A DNA stretch of 64,000 nt from the NCBI GenBank assembly GCA_001600495.1, contig BCKE01000079.1:1-64000 (forward strand). The letters run 5' to 3'. Shown one piece after another: positions 1-9,061 of the stretch. The notes under the pieces are model-generated. The model was not told the DNA's origin, did not search any database, and saw nothing but the letters and a program-made list of their open reading frames with translations. Positions within the stretch are counted from its first letter, which is position 1. Each line of letters opens with the position of its first letter. The position numbers were made by a program, and so were the translations under genes. Origin of the DNA: Pilasporangium apinafurcum. Its lineage: Eukaryota > Oomycota > Peronosporomycetes > Pythiales > Pythiaceae.

Positions 1-398
1 AGTGGTTTGTTTGGTTTATGTGGATGGCAATGTATGGAATTGTATGTCGAGGGCAGTTGATCAATGGCTAATGATTAACTGACCTCATATGATGGGTGAA
101 TTGTTGGGTGGCAAGGTTTGAGAGAATGGGTCGTGGAGGAAATTCATTCTCGTCGAATATATGTGTTTTATGTTGTATATCTATAATGTGGGCTCGCCTA
201 GTTAATGTGATGTTTATATTTTATATAACCATTTGAGGTGTGATTGCATGACGCCATTGTATGGACCCTTAGTGTGGAACATACTGATGGTCGGGTGACT
301 AAAAGGGCTGAGGGAAGTGCTTGGAGAAATCCGAGCGACCTTAATCACAACGTGAGGGTCCATCTTTCCACATTGATGATTTCGTCCGTAATATCACA
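1..398. mobile_element. Partial LTR of a retrotransposon (right end)
   Basis: This stretch is the same repeat family as the complete LTR copy at 9440-10607. Colinear matches include a block around GAATTGTTGGGTGGCA, a block around TGTGGAACATACTG and the block ACAACGTGAGGG. The copy ends in AATATCACA near base 398, matching the other copy's TCACA terminus, and its left side runs out of the window. It is a fossil with no coding content seen. The similarity is clearly below identity, so it is an older copy. The superfamily (Copia or Gypsy) cannot be assigned from an LTR alone. Confidence 0.55.
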
Positions 399-545
399 GT
401 GTGAAGAAGATTGGTATATTGTTGCGAGAAAACTTGATGTGTTCTTGTTGGGATCATTTTATCTTTGACATTTCAATCGAAGTCGAGGTTGTACCCTTGA
501 AGTATGCGCTTAATTGTGATTTCATAGCTAACTTGTCATTTGTGT

Positions 546-815
546 TGTAAGGATTGAAGACATTTTATTTCTTGACGTCCCTGGTTCGAATCCTCCAAGT
601 TCATATTTTTGCATATTAAGCTACATATCTGATATGTTATGATTTCTACATTTACGAAAATGTAATTACGAGGTAGTCATTACATGTTTATGTGTAAAGA
701 AGAATACTTGGTTCTTAGGCCAATAAGAAATGAATGATTAAAAAGAAAGAGAGTAGCGCAAGCTAAAACAATAATCTCACTTTCCAATTTACCTCTAAAC
801 ACTCAAACTCTTTAC
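546..815 (+). mobile_element. tRNA-derived SINE, A-box region missing
   Basis: The copy begins TGTAAGGATTGAAGACATTT and ends in a segment containing AATCTCACTTTCCAATTTAC, both shared with the copy at 4227-4630. A good RNA polymerase III B box (GGTTCGAATCC) lies near 570. The A-box part present in the second copy is absent here. Short similar flanks (TTTGTGT / ATGTGT) may be a weak target duplication. This is a non-autonomous element with no protein. Confidence 0.5.
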
Positions 816-1584
816 ATGTGTAGTGTGTGGCTGACCTTTTGCGTGCCTAACACGTGTAAGGTTGAAGCATGTGTGTGACCTCAAACTTGAGGTCAGGCAA
901 TTGTAATGGGTCTTGCCCTTACATGTGATTGGTAGATATTATGATCTACGCAGATAGAGCTGATTGGGTGTTATTCAGTGATAATGACCAATCAGGCGAC
1001 GTATGAAATAATATGATTGGAAGATATTGTAAAATATCACCCAATCCTAAGACGTTATCTGATTATGACACTCTTTGTTGACTTGAGTCTTGCGATTAAA
1101 AGATCAAGGGTGACTGGACAAGAGTTCAGTTAGGTTGAGATAGCCAAGGCCATATGATGATGATGCCACATCATCATTAGAGATTCAAGCTGGTTATCTC
1201 TAGCCAATCAGATATCTTCGTTTGAAGAAAGTTCCTCGTTTTCAAGTCAGTTGAAGAATCTGTCTGGGTTCAACCTCACTTCTGAGAGTGTACCCAAGGT
1301 TTAATGTATCAGATTCGTAGGTTTTAATCATTCATTCGTAGATCTAATGTATTTAGCCCCACAGGAACCTAGTGGTTATATTTTAGGAACCTTTAAGCAT
1401 TTTAATTCAGTTGCAAATTTACCTCAAAGCAAACAAGTTCCTTCTCCCGACCTCAAGGCATCATACTCTACATGTTTCGTGTGAGTTTAGTTGTCGTTAG
1501 TAAGCTCCCTCTCGCTCAGACCCACCCAGTTCTTGTGAGCAGGATAGGACTGAATCTCGTTACGGCAATCATTTCATATAGTGT
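816..1584. other. No gene seen; AT-rich repeat-like DNA
   Basis: No open frame with recognisable protein content is present on either strand. The stretch contains short imperfect palindromes such as GATGATGATG followed by CATCATCATT near 1155-1175. It lies between a SINE and a Fanzor2-type element end, so it is probably decayed transposon sequence. Confidence 0.4.
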
Positions 1585-1660
1585 GTAAAAAAGTAACCTC
1601 TTTACTGGCGTACACTGTTGTGCAGCGAGGAAGTGCAATTGGTTGGCGACAAATGTTGTA
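1585..1660 (+). repeat. Left-end remnant of a Fanzor2-type element
   Basis: The segment TAAAAAAGTAACC...TTTACTGGCGTACACTGTTGTGCAG...GGTTGGCGACAAATGTTG matches the outer part of the 451-bp inverted-repeat arms at 8611-9061 and 11541-11991. Only about the first 75 bp are conserved. It is a third, older copy of the element terminus and carries no coding sequence. Confidence 0.6.
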
Positions 1661-1703
1661 ACTAAATCAGTTACACACATGATAGCGATAGAGAAAGTGC
1701 GGC

Positions 1704-1767
1704 GAAACAACTCAAATAAACTAGAGTAGAAGGTGGTTTAAAATAGTGTGTTACCTTCTACAGTTTA
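1704..1767 (+). repeat. 64-bp direct repeat, left copy, with internal hairpin
   Basis: The repeat begins GAAACAACTCAAATAAACTA and ends CTTCTACAGTTTA, and recurs in the same orientation at 6034-6097 with about four mismatches. Inside it GTAGAAGGT and ACCTTCTAC form a perfect 9-bp inverted repeat around a ~20-nt loop. The two copies bracket the decayed DDE transposase at 2247-5969, so they may be the ends of that element. Confidence 0.65.
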
Positions 1768-2246
1768 ACAACGACTCCACAAGTCAATCGGAGAAAAAAT
1801 CTGATATCACTCCCATATGATGAAATCCGGATTACTTTCTATGGAGCCGATTTCAATAGCATCAAAGAAATACATATGCTTAGCAACGATCCATGATGCT
1901 GCAGATAAAATTAAACTGGTGCTTGGCATACCATTTACGAGTAATGCCAAGGAGGTCGTGTCTACCATGAGTAAATGATACCCCTGTGGTCATCGTGTCT
2001 AGATTATCATTTTTATACAGTAGGATAGTGATTGGAGATCGATCTCCTTACCGTGTAGGACTAAGGTTACATGGAGACGCTTACATGACACCATATATTT
2101 ACTGTAAATAACATAAAATCCATAAATATGGGCTTCTCTACTAAAAATATCAAGCGATCCAAGACGAAGGAAAATACCATCCATATTGATGAAACAGAAG
2201 GATGCTATATCTGTCCACAGTGCTGTTTGGCAGTTCACGGCGCATT
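1768..2246. other. Non-coding flank of the DDE transposon
   Basis: No convincing coding sequence is present. The stretch lies between the left 64-bp direct repeat and the 3' end of the transposase, so it is probably the 3' non-coding part of the same element. An open frame of 79 codons on the minus strand shows no recognisable features. Confidence 0.35.
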
Positions 2247-5200
2247 CTACTTAGGGTAAATTCCAAAAGGTGACACAAATATTTTATCTAATTTGTGATA
2301 TTTTGGAATTTGCCCTTTTGCTTGGCTATTGAGTAGCCGGTTATGCTTCTTAACCTTCAAGTTGCTGAGCTTATTTTTTACTTGCTGGTCGCTTAAGCTT
2401 GATTCTGTTCGCATAGCCCGGAACTGTTCTAGTGCAGCCTTCGGTTTTATCTGCGGGTATTTATTCAGCAACTGCTCGAGAAACGCTGAGTCGTTTGATC
2501 TTTCTGTTTGTATGTTATTTGACCCCACATTTGTTTTAGGTGTCTTCGTTAGCTTTAAAATTTCTTGTCGGATTTCATTCTCCATTGGTAAATCAAATCT
2601 GTCAGGGCACCCGACGCGTAATACTTCCAGCATGCGCCCCGAATTCATTTTTTTTGCCTTATCACGTCCCCCACAGTTGAAAAGTTCCTTGATGTCACTC
2701 CGAAAGGCGTTAACATACCTACGCCCGTATATTTCTCCTCTTTTAGGACGCATTGCCCATCCAGGTTCGACTGCAAACGGAAATGCAGATGTATCTGTCT
2801 GTTGGCCAATATTGAACGCATGAGCACTTCTAGCATATTCAATGCCTAGTATGCCGGCCGTGTGCATTTGTATTGCAATTTTTACGGCGGCAGCCAAAGC
2901 GTCCTTAGAACGAATATTTGTGCCAGTTGTCAGGCTCAGTTCCGGCGGATGTTTCCAGTGCCCCGTTCGTCGACGCAACTGCCCCTGGGTTGCAATCCGT
3001 ACTCCTGTAACTGGCCCAACTGTTGTCTGAGGCTCGATGGTTTCCGTGATGCTCACTTCACCCGCAGAATTCTCAACCTCACTTATGTTATCAGCGTCAC
3101 TCTCTTCCGACAGTGCTTTATCACCTTCAATATTCTCCATGCTATCACTTTCATCTGGGTCGTCGCAATTGTCGCCATCGCGAATTATTTTACGTCCAGA
3201 TGTCAATAAAATACAGCTATGGATGCTCAGCTTGCACAACAACTTTATCCCATCGCCAATTTCGGAATATTCGCGAATTGTAAGTGTGAATTCTGGACAT
3301 TCTGGATACACAGATATCCGTGGTGATTGTGCTTGCTTCAATATGGATATCTCAATATCATTGGGCCATGTCACAAAAGCTTTTAGCTTTCGCTCCATTA
3401 CTTCGATTTGTAACAACAACAATCGAAGAGCTTCTCGATTGTGTTCCACTAACTCGACAACACAGTTCGGTAGACCACCATGGCTTTTTAAGCCAATGAC
3501 GGCTTGAGTTGGAGTAAGGCAGTTATTCCCCTCTCTTACCCATGTTAGAAGAACCTGCATTGAGCGCACAAAATGTGCATCTAGTGTGCTCTTGCCATCC
3601 TGCGTTTCCGTGTGAATAAATCGAATGATCTCAATGCCATGCACTATAGAGAAAAAGGGCAGTACTAGTGGCAGAAGCATATTTTGATAACATGTAGCAT
3701 TGTCTGATTGGAAGATGATCTTTTTCACGTGAGGAAGGTCTTGATGGAGTCGGATCAGCACGGCTTCAATCATTGAAACCACATATTCACGATTCTGCTT
3801 GTTATCTCCCTGGGATATATGATCGAAATACATCTTTTTGTCAACCACGATATCGTTCGGGTCATTTTCGTCGTCACAAACACAATAATATACCATTGCA
3901 TCGTGTCAGCTAATCCTCCTCTTGCCATAGTGCTCAACAGTCTTCTCACGGAAATAGATAGGGTCAAGCTTCATCTTGAAGTCGATGGTAATCATTGCTT
4001 CATCTGAACCCCTGTTTATTCGGCATTTCTCGCGCATTTTTTCTACAATACTTCTGATTTCTTGTTGTTGGTTCGTCACTCTAATGCGATGGCCAAGAAA
4101 GAGTTTTGATTTTGCGAGCGCGTCATCGACCACCTGAAGCGCCGACGACGAAGCATTTTGGGAACTAAGGAGGCTCTTGAGCTATGAGTAGAAGCTAAAC
4201 AAGCCTTTGCACTCACGACATAATGCGTGTAAGGATTGAAGACATTTATACATTGGCACATCTAACACCTTTAGTTATCCCAGCTGGCTCAGCTGGTTAA
4301 GCACCTAGACCGCTATGTGTGTGACTGGGGTTCAAGTCCCACAATTGCACACTTTTGCATATATTCATATTGTATGCCAAGTTTCTTCTTTTTGACCAAG
4401 TCATCACGTCATCATTCAAGGATAGTTAAAGATAAAGGTTGTGGAGATGAGAAGCACATCATCCTAACATCTTTTGTATACTTACTACATGTTTGCGCAT
4501 TAAGTAGAAACGAGTGGCTCTAGAGCGCTAAAAGAAAGGAATGGACAGGAGTAGCTAGAATACCAGAGTTTTACGTTTAATGTCATTAATCTCACTTTCC
4601 AATTTACTTCAAAACAACTAAGCACCTTACAATGCGGTTGTCTTGCGACCAATTACACCAGCGCCTTTGTTTAAGCCAAAGCCAATTTCGTGTAGAATGC
4701 ATTCTTCATCACCAATACGCGACAATCTATCGCCAAATCCATATTTTAGATACCCTTGAATGACCTCCATCGTACAGTTCAAGCTCTGCTTAACACTTTC
4801 ATCAACCTGAAGATCAGACAACATCTGGGTTAGTAAGCCAAATCGGTCGTTGACGAGGAAACCGACGACATAATCGATGGCCATGCGGAGCTGGGTATCC
4901 CCAGTAGTAATTGCATTCATAATCTTGAAAAAAGCGAACGTGATATCACTTTTGCTTCAGTGTTCGCCCCAATATCCGAGAGATACGCCTCGTAGATGTG
5001 CGTTTTTGATCGGCGCCGTGTAATTGTAGGAAATACAACAGTTAATCCATCCACTCAAATGCGCTTTTTTCCCCACGACAAAAATGACACATTGGGTGGG
5101 GATAAAATGAATGAAACAACACGCTGGATGGCTCTTGTATCATAACATTGGAGAGTGCGTTTTTGCACTTGGATACGACGCCCTTCCCGAAGTACCAATA

Positions 5201-5969
5201 AATCTCGATGGCCCGCGGCAAATCCATCGAACGACAAAGTAAAGCCTGGGATAGTGCTTTTTAGCTGCTGCAAGTCATCAAAGGTGTAATTGCAGATTAG
5301 GGCGCGCAGTATTCGTCTTTCAACTGTACCATGGGCAGTCGCCGTGTAACAGTCGACAAGCTCTTTCGGCAAATTATTTCGAGTGGTAGTTTGCGATAGT
5401 AAATCGCCCTCCGCGCAAATAATCTGGTCCCATAGAGCATCACCAGCAGCCATTTCCAAACCTCCGCAGAACAAATTGCATACACGTTTCAAAACTTTTG
5501 TCACCAAGCCAAGCGTATACTTGACAGATCGACCGTCAGTATTCCGCCATGTCCTTGGATCTTGTCATCTTTTTTGAGAGGGTGACTGACTATACGCACG
5601 ATCCACATGCTCACTCATTCCCACAGCCCGTAAAATATCAGCTGAGTTTTGAAACCGAGTCGCGATAGCCGGATTTGAGCTAGGAAATGCTGAATAGATG
5701 GTGAATCCCTGGGTGTCAGGCGTCGTAGACGGCGGGATCATCGGTGTTAATGGAGATTCAAAAAGAGCACCAGACTTGTAGGTATTCGCTGTTCTTCTTG
5801 GTATTTTCGTTTGCCGCGCTTTACCGCCACCGTGCTGGCCACGTTTTCGTCCAGTTTTTTGTGTGATGGACATACCATCGTGGTCGCAACCACATCGACT
5901 GCACAATAGGCACTTCGGGCAACGTGATGCTTTACAGGAGCAAGTTATTGTTGGTATTGGTGACGCCAT
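2247..5969 (-). pseudogene. Decayed DDE-type transposase, superfamily unassigned
   Basis: Read on the minus strand, the pieces lie at 5969-5565, 5507-5055, 4920-4627, 4133-3906 and 3896-2247. The N-terminal piece starts MASPIPTITCSCKASRCPKC, a cysteine cluster (CxC-x5-C-x2-C) reminiscent of CXC DNA-binding domains, followed by a basic stretch. A later piece has MITIDFKMKLDP, a plausible first catalytic aspartate. The longest piece has IIFQSDNATCYQN (a plausible second aspartate) and HTETQDGKSTLDAHF. The SDNA..Y and GK..D.H signatures occur in uncharacterised invertebrate and protist transposases, as I recall them. The reading frame is broken several times, and a SINE has inserted at 4227-4630. 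The C-terminal ~300 residues are acidic then basic. It looks like a dead DNA transposon. Assignment to MULE, KDZ or another superfamily needs profile searches. Confidence 0.55.
4227..4630 (+). mobile_element. tRNA-derived SINE inserted in the transposase
   Basis: A tRNA-like head lies at about 4276-4350, with an A box (GGCTCAGCTGGTTAAGC) and a B box (GGGTTCAAGTCCC) at the right spacing. The element starts TGTAAGGATTGAAGACATTT and ends in AATCTCACTTTCCAATTTAC plus a short tail, as does the copy at 546-815. The flanks ATAATGCG and ACAATGCG look like an 8-bp target duplication with one change. Removing the element restores continuity of the transposase frame (TTAL then CRECKG). The tRNA-like fold is imperfect, so this is a SINE head rather than a working tRNA. 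Confidence 0.6.
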
Positions 5970-6033
5970 CGCGCAGTCCTCTTCTCAATCTCAAGCAGAG
6001 ACGTGACAACTACCGAAGTCTTACGTTTGTGAC

Positions 6034-6097
6034 GAAACAACTCAAATAAACTAGAATAGAAGGTGACTTAAAATAGTGTGTTATCTTCTACAGTTTA
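6034..6097 (+). repeat. 64-bp direct repeat, right copy
   Basis: This is the second copy of the repeat at 1704-1767, in the same orientation, with about four mismatches. The internal inverted repeat is still recognisable (TAGAAGGT ... ATCTTCTA). It lies 65 bp outside the first codon of the decayed transposase. Confidence 0.65.
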
Positions 6098-6903
6098 AAT
6101 AGTATAAAACAGTTTTTTTGGGGTATTGGTATCGTTATGGTACCAGTGCCAGGCAGCGGGCTCATAACAGTGATGCGGCTCCATGACGTCATCACGTCAG
6201 AATCTCGTCAGATTATTGGATCGTCAGAATTAGGATCAGTAGTTGCATGTTTAAACTTACTCAGAGTTCTCAATTTTCCTGGTAATATATACATCTTGAG
6301 AAAACCCGCGTCTTCCAGGTTTGCATTTTATCGGACCGATAAGTATACAGGAAATACTCGGCCCTTGCATAGTGTGTGCTTGGGAAGATATTTCCCGAAA
6401 GAAGTCCGTCAGGGAAAAGGTTCAGTCCCAACTCTGACTTTCATATTATCTGTGTTGAGTGCTATCATTAGTTGTCTAGTGGTTCGAGTAAGTTAGGACC
6501 ACTTTACATTTCATATATAAAAGGAATTGTCTGTCGATTAATAGCTTCACTGGCCTCGTACGTTGAAGTATCCGTACGGGCATTGGTCTCTAGCGTATAG
6601 ACAACTGTGCGACTAGATTGACCTTGTGTATTGGGTGTACGTATAGGGGCTCTCTTGTCTGGGCCGACTAAACAAAAAGACAAAGCCCCTACCTTCTTCT
6701 TGTGGATCACGTCTTTTGACGTCACAGGGTCATATATCGCATTACTGCGGATAAAAGAACCAAAGAAAAGGGGTACACAACGTGAGCGTGCTAGCTGTGT
6801 GCACGGAAGTTACATTAATTTATAACTTACGAGTACACTCTTTGAGCCCCAGACCGGTTACACCCCTTTCCAGGTGATCCGGGCGCTCTACCTAGCTACA
6901 GTC
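6098..6903. other. No gene seen; 5' flank of the Fanzor1 element
   Basis: No coding sequence is recognisable on either strand. The stretch holds short palindromes (TTATCGGACCGATAA near 6332, and GGGAAGATATTTCCC near 6390). It is probably the non-coding left part of the element carrying the Fanzor1 gene, or older decayed repeat. No transposase or recombinase was found here. Confidence 0.4.
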
Positions 6904-6948
6904 AGGCTACTTTCTGGACCGGGAACACAGTTCCCGGTCCAGAAGCCT
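6904..6948. repeat. Strong stem-loop just upstream of Fanzor1
   Basis: TTCTGGACCGGGAAC and GTTCCCGGTCCAGAA form a perfect 15-bp stem around the loop ACA. AGGC and GCCT extend the stem after a small internal bulge. The fold ends 17 bp before the first Fanzor1 ATG. It could be a subterminal palindrome of the element, a structured leader, or part of a guide RNA. No U-run follows it. Confidence 0.7.
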
Positions 6949-6965
6949 AACTACTTCGTCAAAAT

Positions 6966-8588
6966 ATGAACAAGGCCATTCTTGAAGCGTATATACTCGC
7001 CAATCTCCACATTGTTCGACTCTGTCAAGAAGGACTTCCTTTTTCGAAAATCAATCAGTCGTTCTTCTATCAGTATTTGTCTGCGGTGACAATTGGAGAC
7101 AGAAAAAAGAAAGCAATCACAAATATTGCGTTTCGAGAATCCGTGAAGCTCTACAATTCTTGATGTGGGGCAGATGTTAAACGTGCAGACTGCTCTTTCA
7201 TTACTTCAGGATGGCATCAGATTACCAGTCGACAGATGGCAACAAATGCTTCAACTGCGATCAAAACGAACTTTTACCGAAGATTCAAGGGATATTTGAA
7301 GCATCGATACCAATTGGATGGAAGACAAGCTTACGATACGTTGAACGCCATTCTTGCACCTATATATCGAGGAGATGATCCTCTCGTTCTTGAATATCGT
7401 CCACAATTGATCCGAAATGAAAAAGGAAAAGTTGACCAAACTCCCCATTTGCTTGTGCCGTTACAGTATGAATTTCTTCAATATTTTGAATCCAAGCATC
7501 CAGTTGATCAATATACTCCAGAAAGCAAGCAACTTCGCCTCTTCAGCCTTCTATCGTTCAAGAAAGGTTTCGAATGCAATCATTTCAAGATGTGCAAGCC
7601 TGGACTCTGCGGATTATTGAAAAGAGCTGGTATGGATCTTCCCGAGTTAGGACCCGAATGAAATGAAATTGTGGGCGAGATGTGGGGAGATTTGTTCAAT
7701 ATTGAAAAGTTTAAAACAGATAATCGCACGTTTGCAGGAGAAATTTCAACCGATGGAAAAGCTGTAAGCATATTGTTACGAAAACCCAAGCGTGAAGAAG
7801 TTATTCCTAAAAAACTCAACGCAGAAGACTATGATGTGATGTGGGGTCTGGATCCAGATCGAAGAGATTTCTTCGTAACTACCAACCGGGACTTCAAAAA
7901 GATTTCTTGCTCCACAAAGGAATATTATGAAGACGCACGTTTTACGAAAAGCAATCAAACAATCCGACTTTGGCAAGAGAAGCGAGAGGACATGCTTTAT
8001 GCTATTCGAAATATGTCTACGAAGAAAACGGCCTCGCTCAAACAATTGAAGAAATATATCGAGTTCATGATTCCGAAAATGGATATGTTGTTGGTTTTTA
8101 GCGCGGACAAGCCTTTCCGTGATCTCAAGTTTCAAAGATATATCTTTATGCAAAAGAAGCTACGAAAGTTGTGTTCAAAATTGGTCAAGAAAAACAAACG
8201 AACAGTTATCGGATTCGGGGATTGGAGTAATCAAGACGTCGGTGGTTTTATCAAGAAGTCCTCAGCCGGTCCGGTGAAACGATTTGAACGCATGCTCAAG
8301 CAATACTGTACAGTGGTATCCATTGATGAGCATAAGACAAGCAAGATCCATTCAGCTTGTTATGAAAGTTTGCTCGTCAACCAGAATTCCAAGCGCAAAT
8401 GTAAAGATGGGAAAGAGCGCACACTCAAGGTTCACAGTGTACTCCATTGCAAGAACAATGGCTGTCGTGGTATGACAGTGAACAAAGATGACAATGCGTC
8501 CCAAAATATTCTTCAACTTCTCAAAGATCAGCTTGAAGGCAGATCACGTCATCTGGTATTTTGCAGAGACAGAAGAAGAAGAACGTAA
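6966..8588 (+). pseudogene. Fanzor1 RNA-guided nuclease (TnpB homologue), two in-frame stops
   Basis: One frame stays open from 6966 to 8588 except for TGA codons at 7161-7163 and 7659-7661. Both could come from CGA arginine codons by a single C-to-T change. The N-terminal ~230 codons carry the helical part (YRRFKGYLKHRYQLDGRQAY). The RuvC-like nuclease follows: VMWGLDPDRRDFF (RuvC-I Asp); GFGDWSN and VVSIDEHKTSKIHSAC (RuvC-II Glu in the IDEHKTS form typical of Fanzor1); a zinc ribbon whose last pair is HCKNNGC; and NKDDNASQNIL (RuvC-III Asp). Fanzors are transposon-encoded eukaryotic relatives of TnpB that cut DNA guided by an omega RNA. All catalytic acids are visible, so loss of function looks recent. 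The tail AATAACTAGTGTCCACGAGTG just after the stop recurs at 37112-37133. No serine recombinase or transposase lies beside it. Confidence 0.85.
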
Positions 8589-8610
8589 AAAAATAACTAG
8601 TGTCCACGAG

Positions 8611-9061
8611 TGTAAAAGGGTAACCCTTTTACTGACGTACACTGTTGTGCAGTGAGGAAACGTAACTGATTGGCGACGAACGTCGTCAATCAAGAGGAAA
8701 GGAAAGAGAAAGAGACTTACTCTTTTGGAAGAAACTGAGGAACTGAATTAGTGTTTTAATAAAGCTACCTACAAACTGAAATGAATGACTGATGCTCGAG
8801 TGTCCAATTCAAACATAGCCAACTATACAAAATCGTATATGAAAGGATTGTTTCTCTTTGATAGCATGGGAAAAGTATTGTTTACTATTTCTTCCATGTC
8901 TTGTAAAACATTTTATTTACGGACTAACCGTAAACAATGAACAACTGCACCTAGCAGAAGTTCGCATTTCTACACACAGTAAGAAATCGTACTTTATCAA
9001 CCCGTTCGGGTTTGAACTATTTTCAGACCCGCTGGGTCTGATATGTAATGGAGACCCATTA
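8611..9061 (+). repeat. Fanzor2-type element left end, inverted-repeat arm 1
   Basis: This 451-bp arm is nearly identical to the reverse complement of 11541-11991. It starts TGTAAAAGGGTAACCCTTTT and ends GGAGACCCATTA. It is the 5' non-coding end of a Fanzor2-type element: in the other arm the Fanzor2 start codon follows a few bases past this boundary. Here it is joined instead to the reversed middle of the Fanzor2 gene. The arm starts directly after the Fanzor1 tail motif GTGTCCACGAG. Confidence 0.8.

Noticed and set aside
2329-3507. Plus-strand open frames at 2329-2823, 2842-3209 and 3037-3507
   Set aside because: They lie opposite the transposase frame and show no features of their own.
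4276-4350. Functional tRNA gene
   Set aside because: A and B boxes are good, but the anticodon and T stems do not pair properly and the unit sits in a SINE with a target duplication.
6137-6496. 119-codon frame before Fanzor1 as a transposase
   Set aside because: No helix-turn-helix, DDE or recombinase motif; composition looks non-coding.
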